Source of the DNA: Ulota crispa
Taxonomy: Eukaryota > Streptophyta > Bryopsida > Orthotrichales > Orthotrichaceae
Direction of reading: 5' to 3'
DNA length: 64,000 nt
NCBI GenBank assembly: GCA_963920765.1
Contig: OY987245.1
Location: forward strand, 22,460,727 to 22,524,726
Under the pieces are notes generated by a model, which ran no database searches, had not been told where the DNA came from, and saw nothing but the letters and a program-made list of their open reading frames with translations. This document shows positions 42,701 to 57,700 of this stretch, piece after piece (within the stretch, counting starts at the first letter, position 1; every line of letters starts with the position of its first letter). The position numbers and the translations under genes were made by a program.

Positions 42701-45700
42701 GGCATCAATTGGAATAAAAATCATATTCCCCAAAAGCTAATGTGTTTTTCTATTTTCAAAAAAAGTTTCAAAAAATCTGAACAAAATTGAGGCTCTTAGT
42801 ACTTGCCTAAAATCCCATTTGTTCATTGAACAGACAAGTGGTCCTTTAAGGGTTAATGTTTGAGATGTGCAATCTTTATATTGGATGTTGCAATTGCATA
42901 TGCTTTTGAAATTGTACTTGTTTTGAAAGCAAATTTTTGTGTGTTTATGTGATTCTTTTTATCTATACCTAAACATCTAAAATGCAATTGTTGGTTACAG
43001 ACTTGAACCAAACAGTGTGTTGGTTCTAAACACAAAGTTAGATATTAGAAATTTCAGATTTTTTTAGAATATGATTTTTCCAAATTGTTTTGTAGGAAAA
43101 CACCTTCATTTCTACTGCTTGGAATGGAATTTTTATTCTTGAATTTTATAAGAAAGTTGCAACTTTGATATGTTGAAGTGTATCAAGAGAACTTCTAACA
43201 AAACTAAGCTTTTTCGTATGTATCCAGTCAATTGTAAAAACCAAGCACCATATGGTCAACTTGATTACTAATAATCTGTACACTAACCTCCCTTTTTTTA
43301 AATCCAATTTTGATGAACTATTGAATCAAACTATTTTGTAATTTTTTTTCACATTTAGCTGATATAATTTGATAGTGCGAAAGAAATAAGTATTGGAAAA
43401 AATTTAGGCTGTAGTTGACAAAGGCAACATTGAGATTTTGTGACTGGTAACGTGGTTTTATATATTTTATGGAAATAAACTGTTCAAGCATGTAAAAATT
43501 TGTATATTATTGTTCAGAAAAGTCAACAAAAATAAAAATGTTACAAATTATATAAGAATTACGCAGTTGAGGTTTGTTGTTGTTTTTAATTATTCAAATC
43601 TCAATTAAGAATATTAAGTTAAATCGTTGAGTTTATGTTGATACCTCAAACTTATTTAAAATACGATATTTATCATACAAAGGATCAAATCGTGTTTCAG
43701 TTTGACTAGTTTCATCACAAATAAATTTCCATAGTTGAGCAGTTTGTGTTAATTCTCCTAGATTACTGGGAGGCCTGTTACACTCCTCTTCATTCCTGTA
43801 TAAGTTCAAAGAATTCAATTAAATATGTATTTTTTGATACTGTATGTGAGTTTATTAACCCCCAAAGGCTTTTGACTATGTTTTCATCAAAACTGCCCCA
43901 AAACTGCCATTTGTAGTGCAAGTATCAAATTTTAGATAAAAATTATTTTTGGACACATTTAACCATAAGATCTTGTAGTACATTAGTATCCAAAAATGTG
44001 AAAAAAAATTCAGAAATTTTTGCCATGTGGATTGTTAGGTGACTGAGTTTGAATTGATAAAAAGTCATTTTTTGTTCCTACAAAAATCCAGGCAGCTGCA
44101 CTTCACAAGGTCATATTTTTATGAAAAAAGTTTCAAAATGGTTGTAATTTTTTGTGTTCATTCTTCAAGGCAAATCAAGTACACACTTAAAATAATTCAA
44201 ATCATTTGGAAATGTATAACACATAGGAAAAAAATAGTAAGTAAAAAATAGAGAATGATACAAAACACTAAATTGTTAAGAATTTAATTATGAAAAACAA
44301 AAATTCCAATCCCAATGGTTAAAATGTTGTAATAAACAATCTACATACTTTGGCTTTATTTTTTTTCCAAAATATTAAAAATTAAGTAAAACATAAGACT
44401 TAAAAGTTTTTTTTAGAGTAGGGAATCCATAACTGCCCACAAATAGAATCTCCTCATAACTTTCATCTCATTGATGAAAATTAAATGATTCAAAACTCCC
44501 AAGGATATATATATCTAAAGAATCAATTTCAAAAATCAAAATTCAAAAATTGTAATTTTTAAAAAAGTTTTTTGAGCTGCCCGGGCTGCCCTCCAAACAA
44601 AGAAAACTACATATCATGCAATAACTTTTGAACCATGAGATCAAAAGTTATGAAATTTGTTGGGCCTTAAAGCTACTCCTCAACACATCATGTGGGAAAA
44701 TTTCAAAGAAAAAAAATGAAAAATCCATTTGCAGTGGGCTGCCTAAAATTGCTATGTTGCCAAAAAAAACACGGTTTGGGCCTTTACGGGTTAAAACACT
44801 TTTTCTTTACAAATCTTGTTTAGTAAGTATTGCCTCCCCAAAAAATAATTAATAGTCATATGAACTTACAAGTTTTTGTATGTGAAATTATATCTTAATA
44901 TATCAGTTTTTGTTTTTGATGTTCCCTATTTTTCCTAAATAAGTTATAAAATGAAGAATGGCTTATTACTGATGAATGTTTTAGTCTGATGATAATTGCA
45001 AAAGATGTGTTACTGAAAATTGCATCCATAACGTTAGCTCTTTTAGACACAATTGTGTTGATTTTTTTGGCAGGGGGTGTAGTATGATGATTGCTTACTA
45101 GGGTATAGATACTCTAACTTCAAATTTGGTAGAATAGAAGGACTCGTATACATAGTGTAAGGTGTTATTAAAAGATGGTTAAATTATGTGACAAATAAAT
45201 GTTAGGGTTTCCCAAAAATGTTTGGGTTTTCCAAAAAAATGTTTTTGAACTTGTTATTATGTAAGTTGTAAAATATCATCATTCATTTGGTCATTTTTCC
45301 AATTGTATTTTGAATTGCAACGGCATTTTGTTTCAACATGCAATGTCTTTGAAATGAGTATCAGATATTAATTTGTAGCCCAACTGTATTACATCTTTAT
45401 TCCTAAATAAGGTACAATCCTTACAATCATAACTTCAAACCCCGACAAAGAATCAGTTCCTTTTAGTGCACCTCAATTTTATTCAAAATGATATATAATC
45501 CAAGTATCCAACTAAACAAAAGTAAAGGTAAATTTGAAAAGCTTTGTCTTAAAATGCTTTGTTGCATCTTTAAAACTTGTCATTAAAAAATTGGTCTCAA
45601 AACATGGATATTTTTTGCAAATGAATTTTTTGATGCACAACATGTCCAAAAAAGTATTTTGTACTATATTATAGGAACTTTTTGAAAAAATCTTTTGCAT

Positions 45701-48700
45701 AGATACAAAAAACATCAATTGAAGGCAAATTAGTCATTTAACTATTCAAGACTTAATTGATCAATTAATGCTTGAATTTTGCACATTTTTGCACATTTCT
45801 ATTCATACTGCTTGAATTGTAAGTGGAACGCATGAAAGAGACATGTGCTTAATGATTACACTAGTCTATAGCATTTACTTTTGCATCGTTTGGATCTAGA
45901 CCAAGAAAAAAGCGATTAAAAATGCATTGAGGGAAATATTTTAGCTGCTCGAGAAGAATTGGCACTGGTATGCAAATTTAGTGACCAATTTATATTCTCT
46001 ATACAATATTTTCCAAAAATTGCTTCATAAAATCGGAAAGAAATGATATTCTCTTGAGCGCTAAATGACTTATTTAGAGATTAGCACCCATCTTGATAAA
46101 CATCCATATGATGCAGTGTTTTTTTCTTTGGCTATTTGGTGCTCCGTTGCTCCAAAAAAAAATTGGCTGAAAAATGTCAAAAATTTTGCCAAAAAACTTG
46201 GATGAAATCATCAAAAAAGCTTCAAATTAAAAAAGAAACTCTTGGATGAAATTGCCAAATTGTGGATGAAAACCAAATTATAGACATGTAATATGTGTTA
46301 ATGTGATATTTTCTATCCATTATGTGGATGAATGCTGAAATTTGGAGCACCACTATAACATTTTAAATTGCCATTTTGACACTTCTTAAAAAATGAAATA
46401 AAAACCCTGATATGATGATTCAATAAATTCTCAAAATCCAAACAATAGAAGCACTTCCTCTTTTTGCTACTTTAATAATAACCTTGTGGCACATGAAAGT
46501 ACTTTTGAGTATTTCTACCAAATCCTTTATCGAACTTATAAAAGCCTTCAAAGATTAATTGCACTATTTTTTTAATAGTTTGGGCTTTGTTGCTTTTGCA
46601 TTGTCAATGCAAAACTTTTTAATAACTCAGGTTGCCATAATCCATCCTAAACAATCAAGTTTATTCTGTAGGAATTGAAGGTGTCTATATCAATTTGTTG
46701 AAATATTAGTTGAACATTACTATTTCAATTCAAAAAACGGTTTACATGCGATGAATCTAAATTTTATTTTTTTAGTTGCAGTACTTTAAATAAGCTAACA
46801 AGATTCAATAATTTGTACTTCACTTACAATTTCAAGTTGTTTACGTCTCTTGATTAAACATCTAACAGTATGAATTCCCTTGAAAAAAAAAATCATTCTT
46901 TATTTGTTGATTAAAAAAACATAAAGAAAAACCTTTGGACAAAACCCCTCATTTACTGATTTCAGTGAGCAACAAACCACTACTTATTTTGCCAATGTTT
47001 AAAAATAAGGTTTCTTATTCAAATGTCCTTGTTAATTGTTTACACATGTTGCTTTTAATTGATTATGAAAAAAAATTGTGAACAAATATAAATCAAAAAC
47101 ATCTTTCATCATTTGGAATGGAATTTGCTTTCCTTTTCAAACCAATCAACATATAATAAAAACATATAATCCAATTCATGAACACTTGCTTTAATCCATT
47201 GTCTCTTAGTTCAACAAGATAATTGTATCAAAAGTGATTTTTTCAAAGGCCATTCAAAACAGGTTGGAAAATTTAAAACCTTAAAGTGATCACATGTTAG
47301 ATTGTCAAACATTGATGGAAGACTCATTGTTTGTTATCATACACTAAGGCTCAGTTGCTCATCAGGTAGAAGTATATAGAAAAGTATTATGGTACTTTTA
47401 TATGTTGTTTTTCATGATTTTTTTTGAATTTTTTATCTACTTGAGTATCTGATAGATATCATAATTCAGCCAGTACTAGATGCAATTTCAAGTGAAAGGT
47501 GTTTATTTTGTGCTTTCACATGCTCTTTCAAAATATTTTGGTAAATTCTTAACCCCTAAATGCCAAGCAACCAGATTTGGGTCTTTACAAAACTTTAAAG
47601 ATGAATAATACCTTATAAAATCACTTTATTATTATTATTATTTTTTCATTATAAGTTTTTTTTAAGTCTATTTTGAACACCAAAAATCTGATTTTGAAAA
47701 TGAACTTTGATGATTTTTCTACTCAAAATTTTGTACAAGTGCAATCTTGAGTTTTCTAGTGTTGGAAGATCTTGAAAATGAGCCTCAAATACACTAGAGC
47801 TTAGAGAAAAATTTGTATTAAAAATCCAGCACAAAAAAAAAAAAAAAAAAACATCTAAAAGCTGTAAATTGATTACAGTTAGACATGTAATAACCTTAAA
47901 CCTCATGTTTTTTGGTGACCAACTTTTTTGATTTGAAATGTGAAATGAGGATTGGAAGACTTCAAGTCACTTTTGCAGTTTGAACACCCTCATGTTTAAA
48001 CATTATAATCTTTCAAACTATAAGTGATATCATTGTGTTTTCTTTTTCCATGTAATCTCTAACATGTCAAGTTTAAGTTTATGAGATTTATGAAAAGGAT
48101 AGTTGATTGTTCAGTTTCATGAAAATTCCTAGAAGCTCAAAAAGGCCTTGGACATTTAGGGACTAAAATGTGTTGTAACAGAAGAGTTTTCTTATTGTTA
48201 AAAAAGGTTTCCTATACTAACAAAAGATTATAATTTAAAATCACTTGTTCCAAGCCATTTTCTATGTGCGTGTTTCTACAATCTCTTTTTGTCCTTTACT
48301 AGTATGCCCCAGTGTCCTATGGACACAATAAGATTGACTTGAGCTCTCAATTTTAACATTTAAGCTCTCAATTTCAAGACTTGAGCTCTCAATTCAAGAC
48401 TTGAGCAACTGAGCTCTCAATATTAGGTCCATTTGATTTTTTTATATAATAAACCTAGTTTGTGAGCTTGATAAGCTTGCTTGACCGACAAACAAAGCTC
48501 TTAAACTAGGTTTATTATGAAAAAGTTCAATTCTATTATATACATAGATATGTATTTTATGTTGCCTTGCATAAATAAGTCTAACACTACAAATTTTTTG
48601 ATCTCATTGCTTTATCAGAATATAATCAAGTGAAATCATAAGTTTGATTATGATTTTATGTTTATATATGCAACTTGACTTGATATCCATGAATTGTATT

Positions 48701-51700
48701 GGTAATGAAATCACGTCAGTGCTTACAAATTGAAGCATGTGTACGTGATCATGCATAAAATTCAATGATTTATACTCTATGTCTGTATATAACAAAAACT
48801 ATTAAACAACAAATATTTCAAGGTGATAATAAAGTGCTGTCTAAAAAACCATTATTAACACAAACTGTGGACATTTATATGCCCTCTTTAATTACTTTTG
48901 GACTATCCAAAATCTACAGTTATATGAATAGTATACAAGCAAATAAATACATCATGTATATAGTTTGCTGCAAATTTTACCTTGTATTTATAAGTTTAGT
49001 GACATTGTGACACCCAATCATTATGATGGTTGAATTGCAAATTGATATTATGACAATTTAGATATATATTTAAACAATGCTTTTATCTTGTTTTAATGTT
49101 ATAACACTTTTTTTAAGGGAAAATTTCATAGATACCCTTGAAGTTTGTCATACTTTCATAGATACTCTTGCTTTTTTAGAAATTTCACAAACATCCTTGG
49201 ACCAAGATTTTCAGATGTTTGTTTGGTTGTGCATGCCACTTCCTTTCTTTCTTTGTGTGCACGCATAGCAAGAAAGAAGTAGTGTGTACACAAAGGGAGA
49301 AGGAAGTGACATGCACAACAAAACAAACGCTTAAAATTTTTGGACCAAGAGTATTTGTGAAATTCCTGAAAAAGCAGGGGTATCTATGAAAATATGACAA
49401 ACTTCAGGGGTATCCATGAAATTTTCCCTTTTTTTAATGATTAATAAATTTTATGAACAAATATGAGCATGTCCTCTATTATGATTTTTTTTTTGCAAAC
49501 TTAATTATTACAAGAGATGAAAATTCCAAACATATGTATGGTAGTGTTGCTTTGATAGAAAACGCCTTTCAAAACTCAACATCTATACAGTAAAGAATTT
49601 AACAACAATGTTTTAGAAGATAAATAATAGATAGATAATTTGTATAGTTCATTACAAATGTATGTATACATACATACATACATATAAGAAATAAAAAAAG
49701 AACAAGTATAACAAGACAAAATTAGATAAAATATATTATTATTAAATACAAAGAAAAAAGTATTGAAAATATTTTTAAACTTATGTCTATTGTTTTGATG
49801 TTGTATAATGATTGTTTTGTTTCTAAAATATTTTTCCTAACAGTTCTTGCTATAAATTTGAGAATACGATTTCTTATTTTGCACCAAGAAAATGCATTTT
49901 TAGTGCCAACAACAAGCGTATGAGCCAATTGTGACCTTTCTTTCAAAATTTGAAACTTCATGATAAAACACATTATTAGAATATCTGTTGATGGTAGAAA
50001 CAAAAACCAATACTACACAAACTTATAAAAACATGTCATGAAAGATCCCCAAAAAAAAGTGAAAATCTGTGCTTCAAAATTAAACCAAAATCAAGTATAA
50101 TTTTTTTGAGATTTCAAGATTACATGTAAAATAATGGAAAACATTAATCTATATGTTTGATTTCTTACTTTTTAAAATACTGATAAATAGCATAGAGCTC
50201 CGTTTTTGCAATCTGATGTAATAACGTTCTGAACAACAACCAAATTTATTTTTTAGAATCTGTTGTTCTGATTTATCATTTTTTATGAGACAAAAATATT
50301 GCAATGCACATATTTAAATAGTGTTTTATTTACTAGTCGAACACATGTTTTTTTTAATAAACTTTGTGGGATTAGATTTTCTTTAAAAACCTTTAATATG
50401 TTATAGCTCTAATTATGTTTCATGTAACATAATTTGTTACACGTAAGAACATATAATCATAGTATCATACATCTATTTGATTCTGGCCAAAAATGTGATT
50501 TCTAAGATTGTCTTGGGTCAGTGTGAAAGTCCTGATTTCAAAAAGTACTATTCTTTTTTAGCATATTTTTTGGATAGAATCAACAAAAATTTCTATTTGT
50601 TTCATAAATATAATCAACAGAATTTCTAATTTTGAATGCAATCCTCTTGAAACATGAACGGTAAAAAGATCGGAATGAGATCTGAGCTCTAACCTCAAAG
50701 TATCAAAAAAGCCCAATTGTCATTTGATTTCAACAACATTTATTCTGAGAAGATACAACTACTAATTTTGGTAGGAACTTTCTTTAACAATATTGCCAGT
50801 TTCACATAGTCCAAGCCATCAATTTAAATTTAATTCTCCTTGTAAAAGTACGGAGTTTCAAACCTTGAGGTAAGGAAAACATTCTTGAGAGTTTTTTGAA
50901 AAAGAAATCAAGTTATTATCATGAGATCTTGTATTCTCTCACAGAAAAATCAAAATTATTTGCTCACCTAGCAAGGTACAAAAAAAATGCAAACGTAGGT
51001 TCTCTTGCATGCAAAAACAAGGTATACAATAAGAAATCAACTTTGCAACCACCATGGAAATCAAAAGTATTCTTCAACAAAAAAAAATGTAAGTAAAAAT
51101 TAGAATTACCTAAGAAACATATAGATTACTTTTGATAAAATTTGTGGAATATTGGTTGCATACCATTGATTATTTATACCTATAGTCGCCTTGTCAAAAA
51201 ATATGGTAAATTTTTATTGGTACAAATATTATATTCTTTGAAAAATATGTTTATATTGCAAAAAAAACTTCCTTATCTTTGTGTTCTTCTAAACATGATA
51301 AAATTTCTCATTTGAAAGTTGTTGTTGGGTTCACAGTGATATTTGAAATGAGTTTTTGAAAGTTTTAATGGCCTCAAATGTACAACTTGCCAAAAAAGAT
51401 GTGTTTTTATTGTCACCTTGACTAGATTAAGGAACCTTTTAACTATGCACTATGAGCTTTGGCCACTGCTACTTATTTTCACTGGGAAATTATAAATAGG
51501 GGCATGAAAATGAAAATATTATAAATAGGGGCATGAAAATGAAAATATTAGAAATAGAGGCATGGTTTCAAAGTAATTATAAATAGGGCACATTTTCAAA
51601 ATAATTTGTAATATTTTGTAGTTTTTTTTGGTTTAGACATTGGTTGATTTAGATACATCACATTGAATGTTAATCAACTTTCAAAAAACTTAAAAGTCTC

Positions 51701-54700
51701 TCCACAAATTGCCATCCCCTTCATTGAAACTTCTTAATAGGCTTGATTTCAAGAAACCTTTAAGTTTTTTGAAAGTTAACTAATGCTTCATGTGATGTGT
51801 CTAAATCAACTAACATCGAAACCCAAAAAATTACAAAAAATTAAAAACTATTTTGAAACTGTGCCCTTATCTATAATGTTTTTCATTTTCATGCCCTATT
51901 TATGATTTCCCCTGTTTTCAGATAGACATGTTTTTTTTATGCATGTAAACTTCATCACATATGTGTTACCCTCAATTTTTCTAAATGATGTACTGAAATT
52001 TTTGACTTGCTTTTAAAGGCAGCAATGCATTTTTCTTATAGATAAAATTTACTAATAAAAAGAAAACATCGATGAACAAATAATCCTAAACAAAATCAGT
52101 TTATGATTGAATTACCCATCAACATCTTATGAGATCAAAATTGCAATGTTTATTTCAAATTTTAAAATCCATCTTTGAAATTGCGATAGAGGACATTGAG
52201 TTTATTTTTACACTCCAAACCCAAATCAATGGCTATACAAAGTAATTCCATTTAGTTTTTTAAAAGAGTTTTTGATACACTATTAACTATTGGCAAAATG
52301 ATAAACTTTTTGTTTTGCCAAGGCTAACTTTACCTACAATACCATCTAGACTTTAATTGGCAAATGTTGCTCTTTTCCATATATGATTAGCACTTCAGAG
52401 TTTGATTTGGATCAATGTTCATGCTTGATAGTTTAGTAAAAGGCAAATTTGCTACACAATTATCGTACTTTTAAACCATGCTAAGATTTCATCCACAAGA
52501 AATCCAAGACTTCAATTCTTCAAATATTCTTAGTGAATATACATTTTTATTCGTGCTAGCAATAAATTAGGACTTATTTGGTGCTTAATCAAAACCGTCC
52601 AACTAATCAATAAATAGGATAATTGTTGTTTAAATCCATTTCTTTTCCAAATTCAAGTAAATTTTATGGACATGAAACCTATGGTATCAACCCAAATTTT
52701 ATTTATCACTATCAAGTTTATTGATACATAAGATAGTAGTGGCTTACTCAAATTTTAAAATCCATGCTTCACAATGTTCAACTATTGTATGTTTCAAAAT
52801 TCCATTCTCAATTTTGATGAAGCGCAAATTTGTTATGGTTTCTTCAGCCTAAACATTTAAAGATGAAGGTTGACCATGGTTATGAAAGTTAACCGCTAAA
52901 ATATATTGAATTGTACATCCTCTTTTTAAATCAAAATCAAAATGATCTGTATAGTGAAAATATATATTCTTCAAATATTTACCATTATCTTTAGGGTATT
53001 AATAGATGAAAATTTTAGTTTTCTAGTTCGTTTCGTATGACTTGTATGTAAGAAATTATTTGAAATCTCTAGGAAAAAAGTTGATCTTGGGCACAAATAA
53101 GGTCAATTATGGTATACTTGTGAAGTCAAATGGACCTTGTTTCTTTATGCTAAAAGTTATTCAGTTTAGAATCTAATTTTCTTAGAATAGAAATGGGATA
53201 CATAATAGAGTTTAGCAAAAAGGAAGATAGTACGTAGAAAGCATGTTTGGACCTGAACATCTTCAATGAAATCTTTATATTTGATAATATCTGAATCAAA
53301 TGACGACAACGGTTTTTTTGCTCGTTCATATCTGTAGGAAATTTTAATCCAAATTTCAACTGTTAAATAGTTATACATGTTCAAATATTAAATCATCAGG
53401 AACCAAGTTTCTGCTTCACAGTATGTTTTATAAGGATCCATATGTACAAAAATTGCCATTCAACATGTGTGTTTAATCTTAATATTAAAGTTTGAATCTA
53501 CACATATAAACCAAATATCAACTGATTGAATGCATGTAGTGAGAAAATGGTATCCAGCACATTTTTTAGTCTAAATTACAAGACAATTTGTAATTCAGTG
53601 ATAAGCATGAATAACAAAGTATAATATAATATAATATAATATAATATAATGTAATGTAGTAAAATGTTTGGGTATGGTAATATGATAAGACATGATAAAA
53701 TGAAATTACATACGATATGAGAAACTCAATGGAATCTAAAAAATGTGAAATATATTTTATTGTGACTAATTCAAATGAATAGCATAAAACATATTTCAAA
53801 GAGCATAAACATACAATAATCATTTAATAGGTTATATTCGTAGAGGGGAAATACACGTATGAAGTGATTCTAAGTAATTTGAGCAAACCAATTGTATAAA
53901 TGAGCATTGTAGAAAATTTTAGTCTACGTTGTTTCACATAATAAGCATATTTTTTTTTGCTAGAGTTTTTAAATGAGAGCTTAATAAAATCTGTATTTGT
54001 TGCAAGGTTGGCCTGTGCATGATACCCACTTACTTTGAAAACACAGAATAAAAGATAAATAAACTTTATTAGTCGTAAACTCTCAATTTGATTTAAGGTT
54101 TAAATAGAGAAAATTTGGACAAATTCAGGATGAAGAAGAAACTTTGGACAGTAATAAGTTTGACGGGGCTTATGCAATTTTTGCCTAATTTGTCAAAAAA
54201 TTAATATAAATGTTTTCTAAAAATGCATATTGGTTGTTGCAAGAATGATTGCCCAATACATATTTGCTAATTATGTTCAGGTCATTGTACTCATCCAAGT
54301 ATAATTGTCTAGTTTACAAACCATGCACACTACAACGTGCCACATAGTAGCTGCTAGTATACATGCACACGCTTTGCGTGAGTTGGAAATGTATGTATAA
54401 TACAATAGTTAGTTTTATAAAAATTTGATATCTCACAAATCAGTCAGTTTAGGATTTAATCTTGATACACTATTCAAAAAACCAGTATCTCACAATTAGT
54501 TTAAAATCTAGCCCTCATGCACCATCATTGTGGTCCTTTCTTGAGACCAACAATATCAATTACTTTCATCACAATGCTACTCTTTAATACTTTGGTAGGG
54601 GGTGCTTGGCATTTTATTAATTAATAGCACATGGTTGGAGGGTGTTTGGTGTTTTATATTTGGGACATCCTTTATTGTTTCAACTTTCACCAAAAAATTC

Positions 54701-57700
54701 TATAAATTTTTGGAAAAAGACATGATTGGAGGACACTTGGTGTTTTATATCTTGGGTGTTCTTTGTTACTTCAACTTCCAATAAAAAATTCTAGAAGGTT
54801 CTAAAAAAGGGCGCACTTAGGGGAATCCTCCCACTTAATAGTATAGATATGACATCTTACATTGAGGAAGGTAAGTGTAAATCAACTTATGTGAAGTCAA
54901 GATTACTTTTTATTGTAGTAGAGAAACAAAAGGATTTGCTAAACAATTTGAATATTTTATGTGACATTATACAATGCTTGTGGATATAGAGCACTTACAA
55001 AAGATGGATTCATTTAATTAGCTTTGGAGAAATTAGGAGGGACCTTTATCATAACACGGCTCTTCTACTAGAAAGAAGATTTAGCCCATGAATGATGGTA
55101 GAAATCATCTATCCTTCATCACTAAGAGATCAAAGAACAACAATCGTTGCAATTACTATTCAAAGTAATTTTGAGTCCTTATAGACTATACAAACTAAAG
55201 ATTAGTTTTCTTTCCTTGAAGAGGTTTGTAGAACAAAGGAGGTATCATGAATATAGAAAATATGCAAAGACATCATATAAAAGGAACTATTTTGAATTCA
55301 TAAAAAAATTGCTTAGAAATTAGATTAATGATAGTTGAAATTATTTTAGAATGAAGAGAACGCTTATGATGCAGGATGTTTTTGGGTTCAGCAGAAGGAG
55401 TGAAAGAATTTTCCAATAAAAAATACATTTAAGAATTTAGAGAAGCCCTATGTCTAGTCTTGACAAAGCATCCCTTGAAATTCTAGCTCAAACTGCTCAT
55501 GTGTACTTTCCTTTTCAATTCTAAATTTTAACCTGGTGTTTGTTTATTCAAGTTTTTGTTCCAACTAAGTTTTAATATATTTGTAATACATTTGCTTTAC
55601 ATAAGATATCTTTCACAGTTTGAAATACTTAGCATTGTAATTACAATGAACAAAATGCATGCAACTTGCCATCTTTCAAAGGTATGAATTTCAATAAACA
55701 AAATATTCACATTGTTTTTTTTTGGATTAGAAGTTCATATCAATTTCAATTAAAAGGTTGACGTTCAAAAGTATATTGTAGAATGTTTGAAAAAATAGTA
55801 TTTGATAGTCGATGACAAAATATTGATGTCATGTTTAAATTAGTACACTCTAAGCCATGGTTAATACCATATAAATTACATATCCACTTTTAATCCCTAA
55901 ATGCCCAAGGCACCATATTTTGGTGTTCAAAAACTTCAGAAATTTTTGAAACCCTGTGGAAGGCATAGATTTTATTGTTTTAAGGTTTTTTTTCTTGGAA
56001 AAGTTGCTCGCTAAAGATAGCTTCACAATTCAAATTTAACTTCTTCCATATCTTATACTGATTGTATTTGGTGGAAGGTTAACCGCAAGCATAAATTTTG
56101 TGTCATGAATAATGTCATGAAAGTGTCATGAATAGTGTTGTGAATAGTGTCATGAACAGTGTCACTGAGCCTATGAGAAGTTGCCACATTGAAAAGACAT
56201 GCATCAAGTTGAGCAAAAGGTGAAGATTTTCCTTGGGCACTCCCTTAACCCCTAAAGGACCAAGCCCCCTTTTGAGGGACAAATGGGATTTTGGGCATGT
56301 ACCTATGGCTAAACTACTTTGCATGATTTTTTGAAAAATTTATGGATGATGGAGAAATCAAGGATTTATATAAGCATCTAATTTTTTCTTCGTTTTGAGG
56401 TTTATTGAAGAAGTTAAAAATGAATGTATGGAAAATGGGCAAGATCAGGCAGCCCAAAAACTTCTTTAAAAATTGCATTTAAAAAAATTAAAAATATGAA
56501 AGAGGTTCTTTAGACTTATATATACATAAGGAGCTTTGAATCATTCAGTTTTCATTGATGAGATGAAAGTTATGAGAAATTTTTGTTTGCAGGTAGGTAT
56601 GGTTTTGAGAGAAACTACACCTACCCGCAAACAAAAACTTCTCATAACTTTCATCTCATCTATCAAAATTGAATGATTCAAAGCTCCTTATGTATATATA
56701 AGTCTAAAGAACCTCTTTCATATTTTTAATTTTTTTAAATGCAAACTTTAAAGACGTTTTTGGGCTGCCCAATCTTGCCTATTTTTAGAAGTTCATTTTT
56801 AACTTCTTCAATAAATGTTAGAATGAAGAAAAAATTAGATGCCCATGTAGATATTTGAATTCCACACCTTCAATAAAAGTTTCAAAAAATCACAAAAAGT
56901 AAATTAGCTGTAAGTACATGCCCAAAATCCATTTGTCCCCCAAGGGGACAATTGGTCCTTGAGGGGTTAAGCAGCAAGGCCTTTTTTATTGAAATTTTGA
57001 CATCTAACAAAATCTAAAAAAACTTTTTGACTGATTTCACTTGGAATGTCTTTGTTATAAATATTAGAATTCATTCACCATTGAAACTTCTTTCATTCAT
57101 ATTGATTTTTGGTTAATAGCTGAAGCTAAAAAATTCTTAATATTAAACAATTGCGCTTTGACAATTGCATACCAAGCTCGTTTGTGAAACTTTGGTCATG
57201 GATTTGGAAGGTAGGCCATTAGTTTTGAAGTAACAACAACAAACACTAAAGCATCTTAGGTGATGGTTTTCCAATTTTGTATCCAAAAGTTGCCAATTTG
57301 CATTAGAAGTTTTGGGCAACTCCAAAAAAGTAAAAAATTCCATACTCATCATATTTCAATCACAAGTATCTCAAAATCAGTGTGGCCATTTTGGACTTTT
57401 TTTGGGTAGCGCCATCTAGAAGCCTTGAAGTTCAAGATTTAACCCCTCACCACCCAAGGGGCCCGAATTGGACCCCTCTGAATTTTATTCAGAGATATCC
57501 GACCTTTTTTTAAGATTTTTTTGTGTGATTATTATTATTTTAAAATTCTTATTGAAGTCTAGTTTCAACATTAGGAGCTTGATTTTGAAAATGAATTAAA
57601 TTGATTTTTCTATTCAAGATTTTGTGCAAGGGTGTCTATTGCAAATCTTCACTTTCTAGTGTTGAAGGCTCTTTGAAATGAGCTTGAAGTACACTAGAAC

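Noticed and set aside
30148-44794. Regularly spaced 0.9-kb repeats, considered as a possible CRISPR-like or satellite array
   Set aside because: Units are dispersed at irregular distances within introns, have inverted termini and TTAA borders, and are transposable elements.
46829-46879. Minus-strand segment reading [13 protein letters not shown] with acceptor and GTAAGT donor, considered as a dynein exon between exons 5 and 6
   Set aside because: Exons 5 and 6 join directly in phase (Lys codon AA+G) and give the conserved spacing; the segment is in the wrong phase.
49185-49400. Minus-strand frame with repeated [11 protein letters not shown]-like sequence
   Set aside because: It falls in the inverted-repeat MITE at 49115-49430; both strands give mirror frames.
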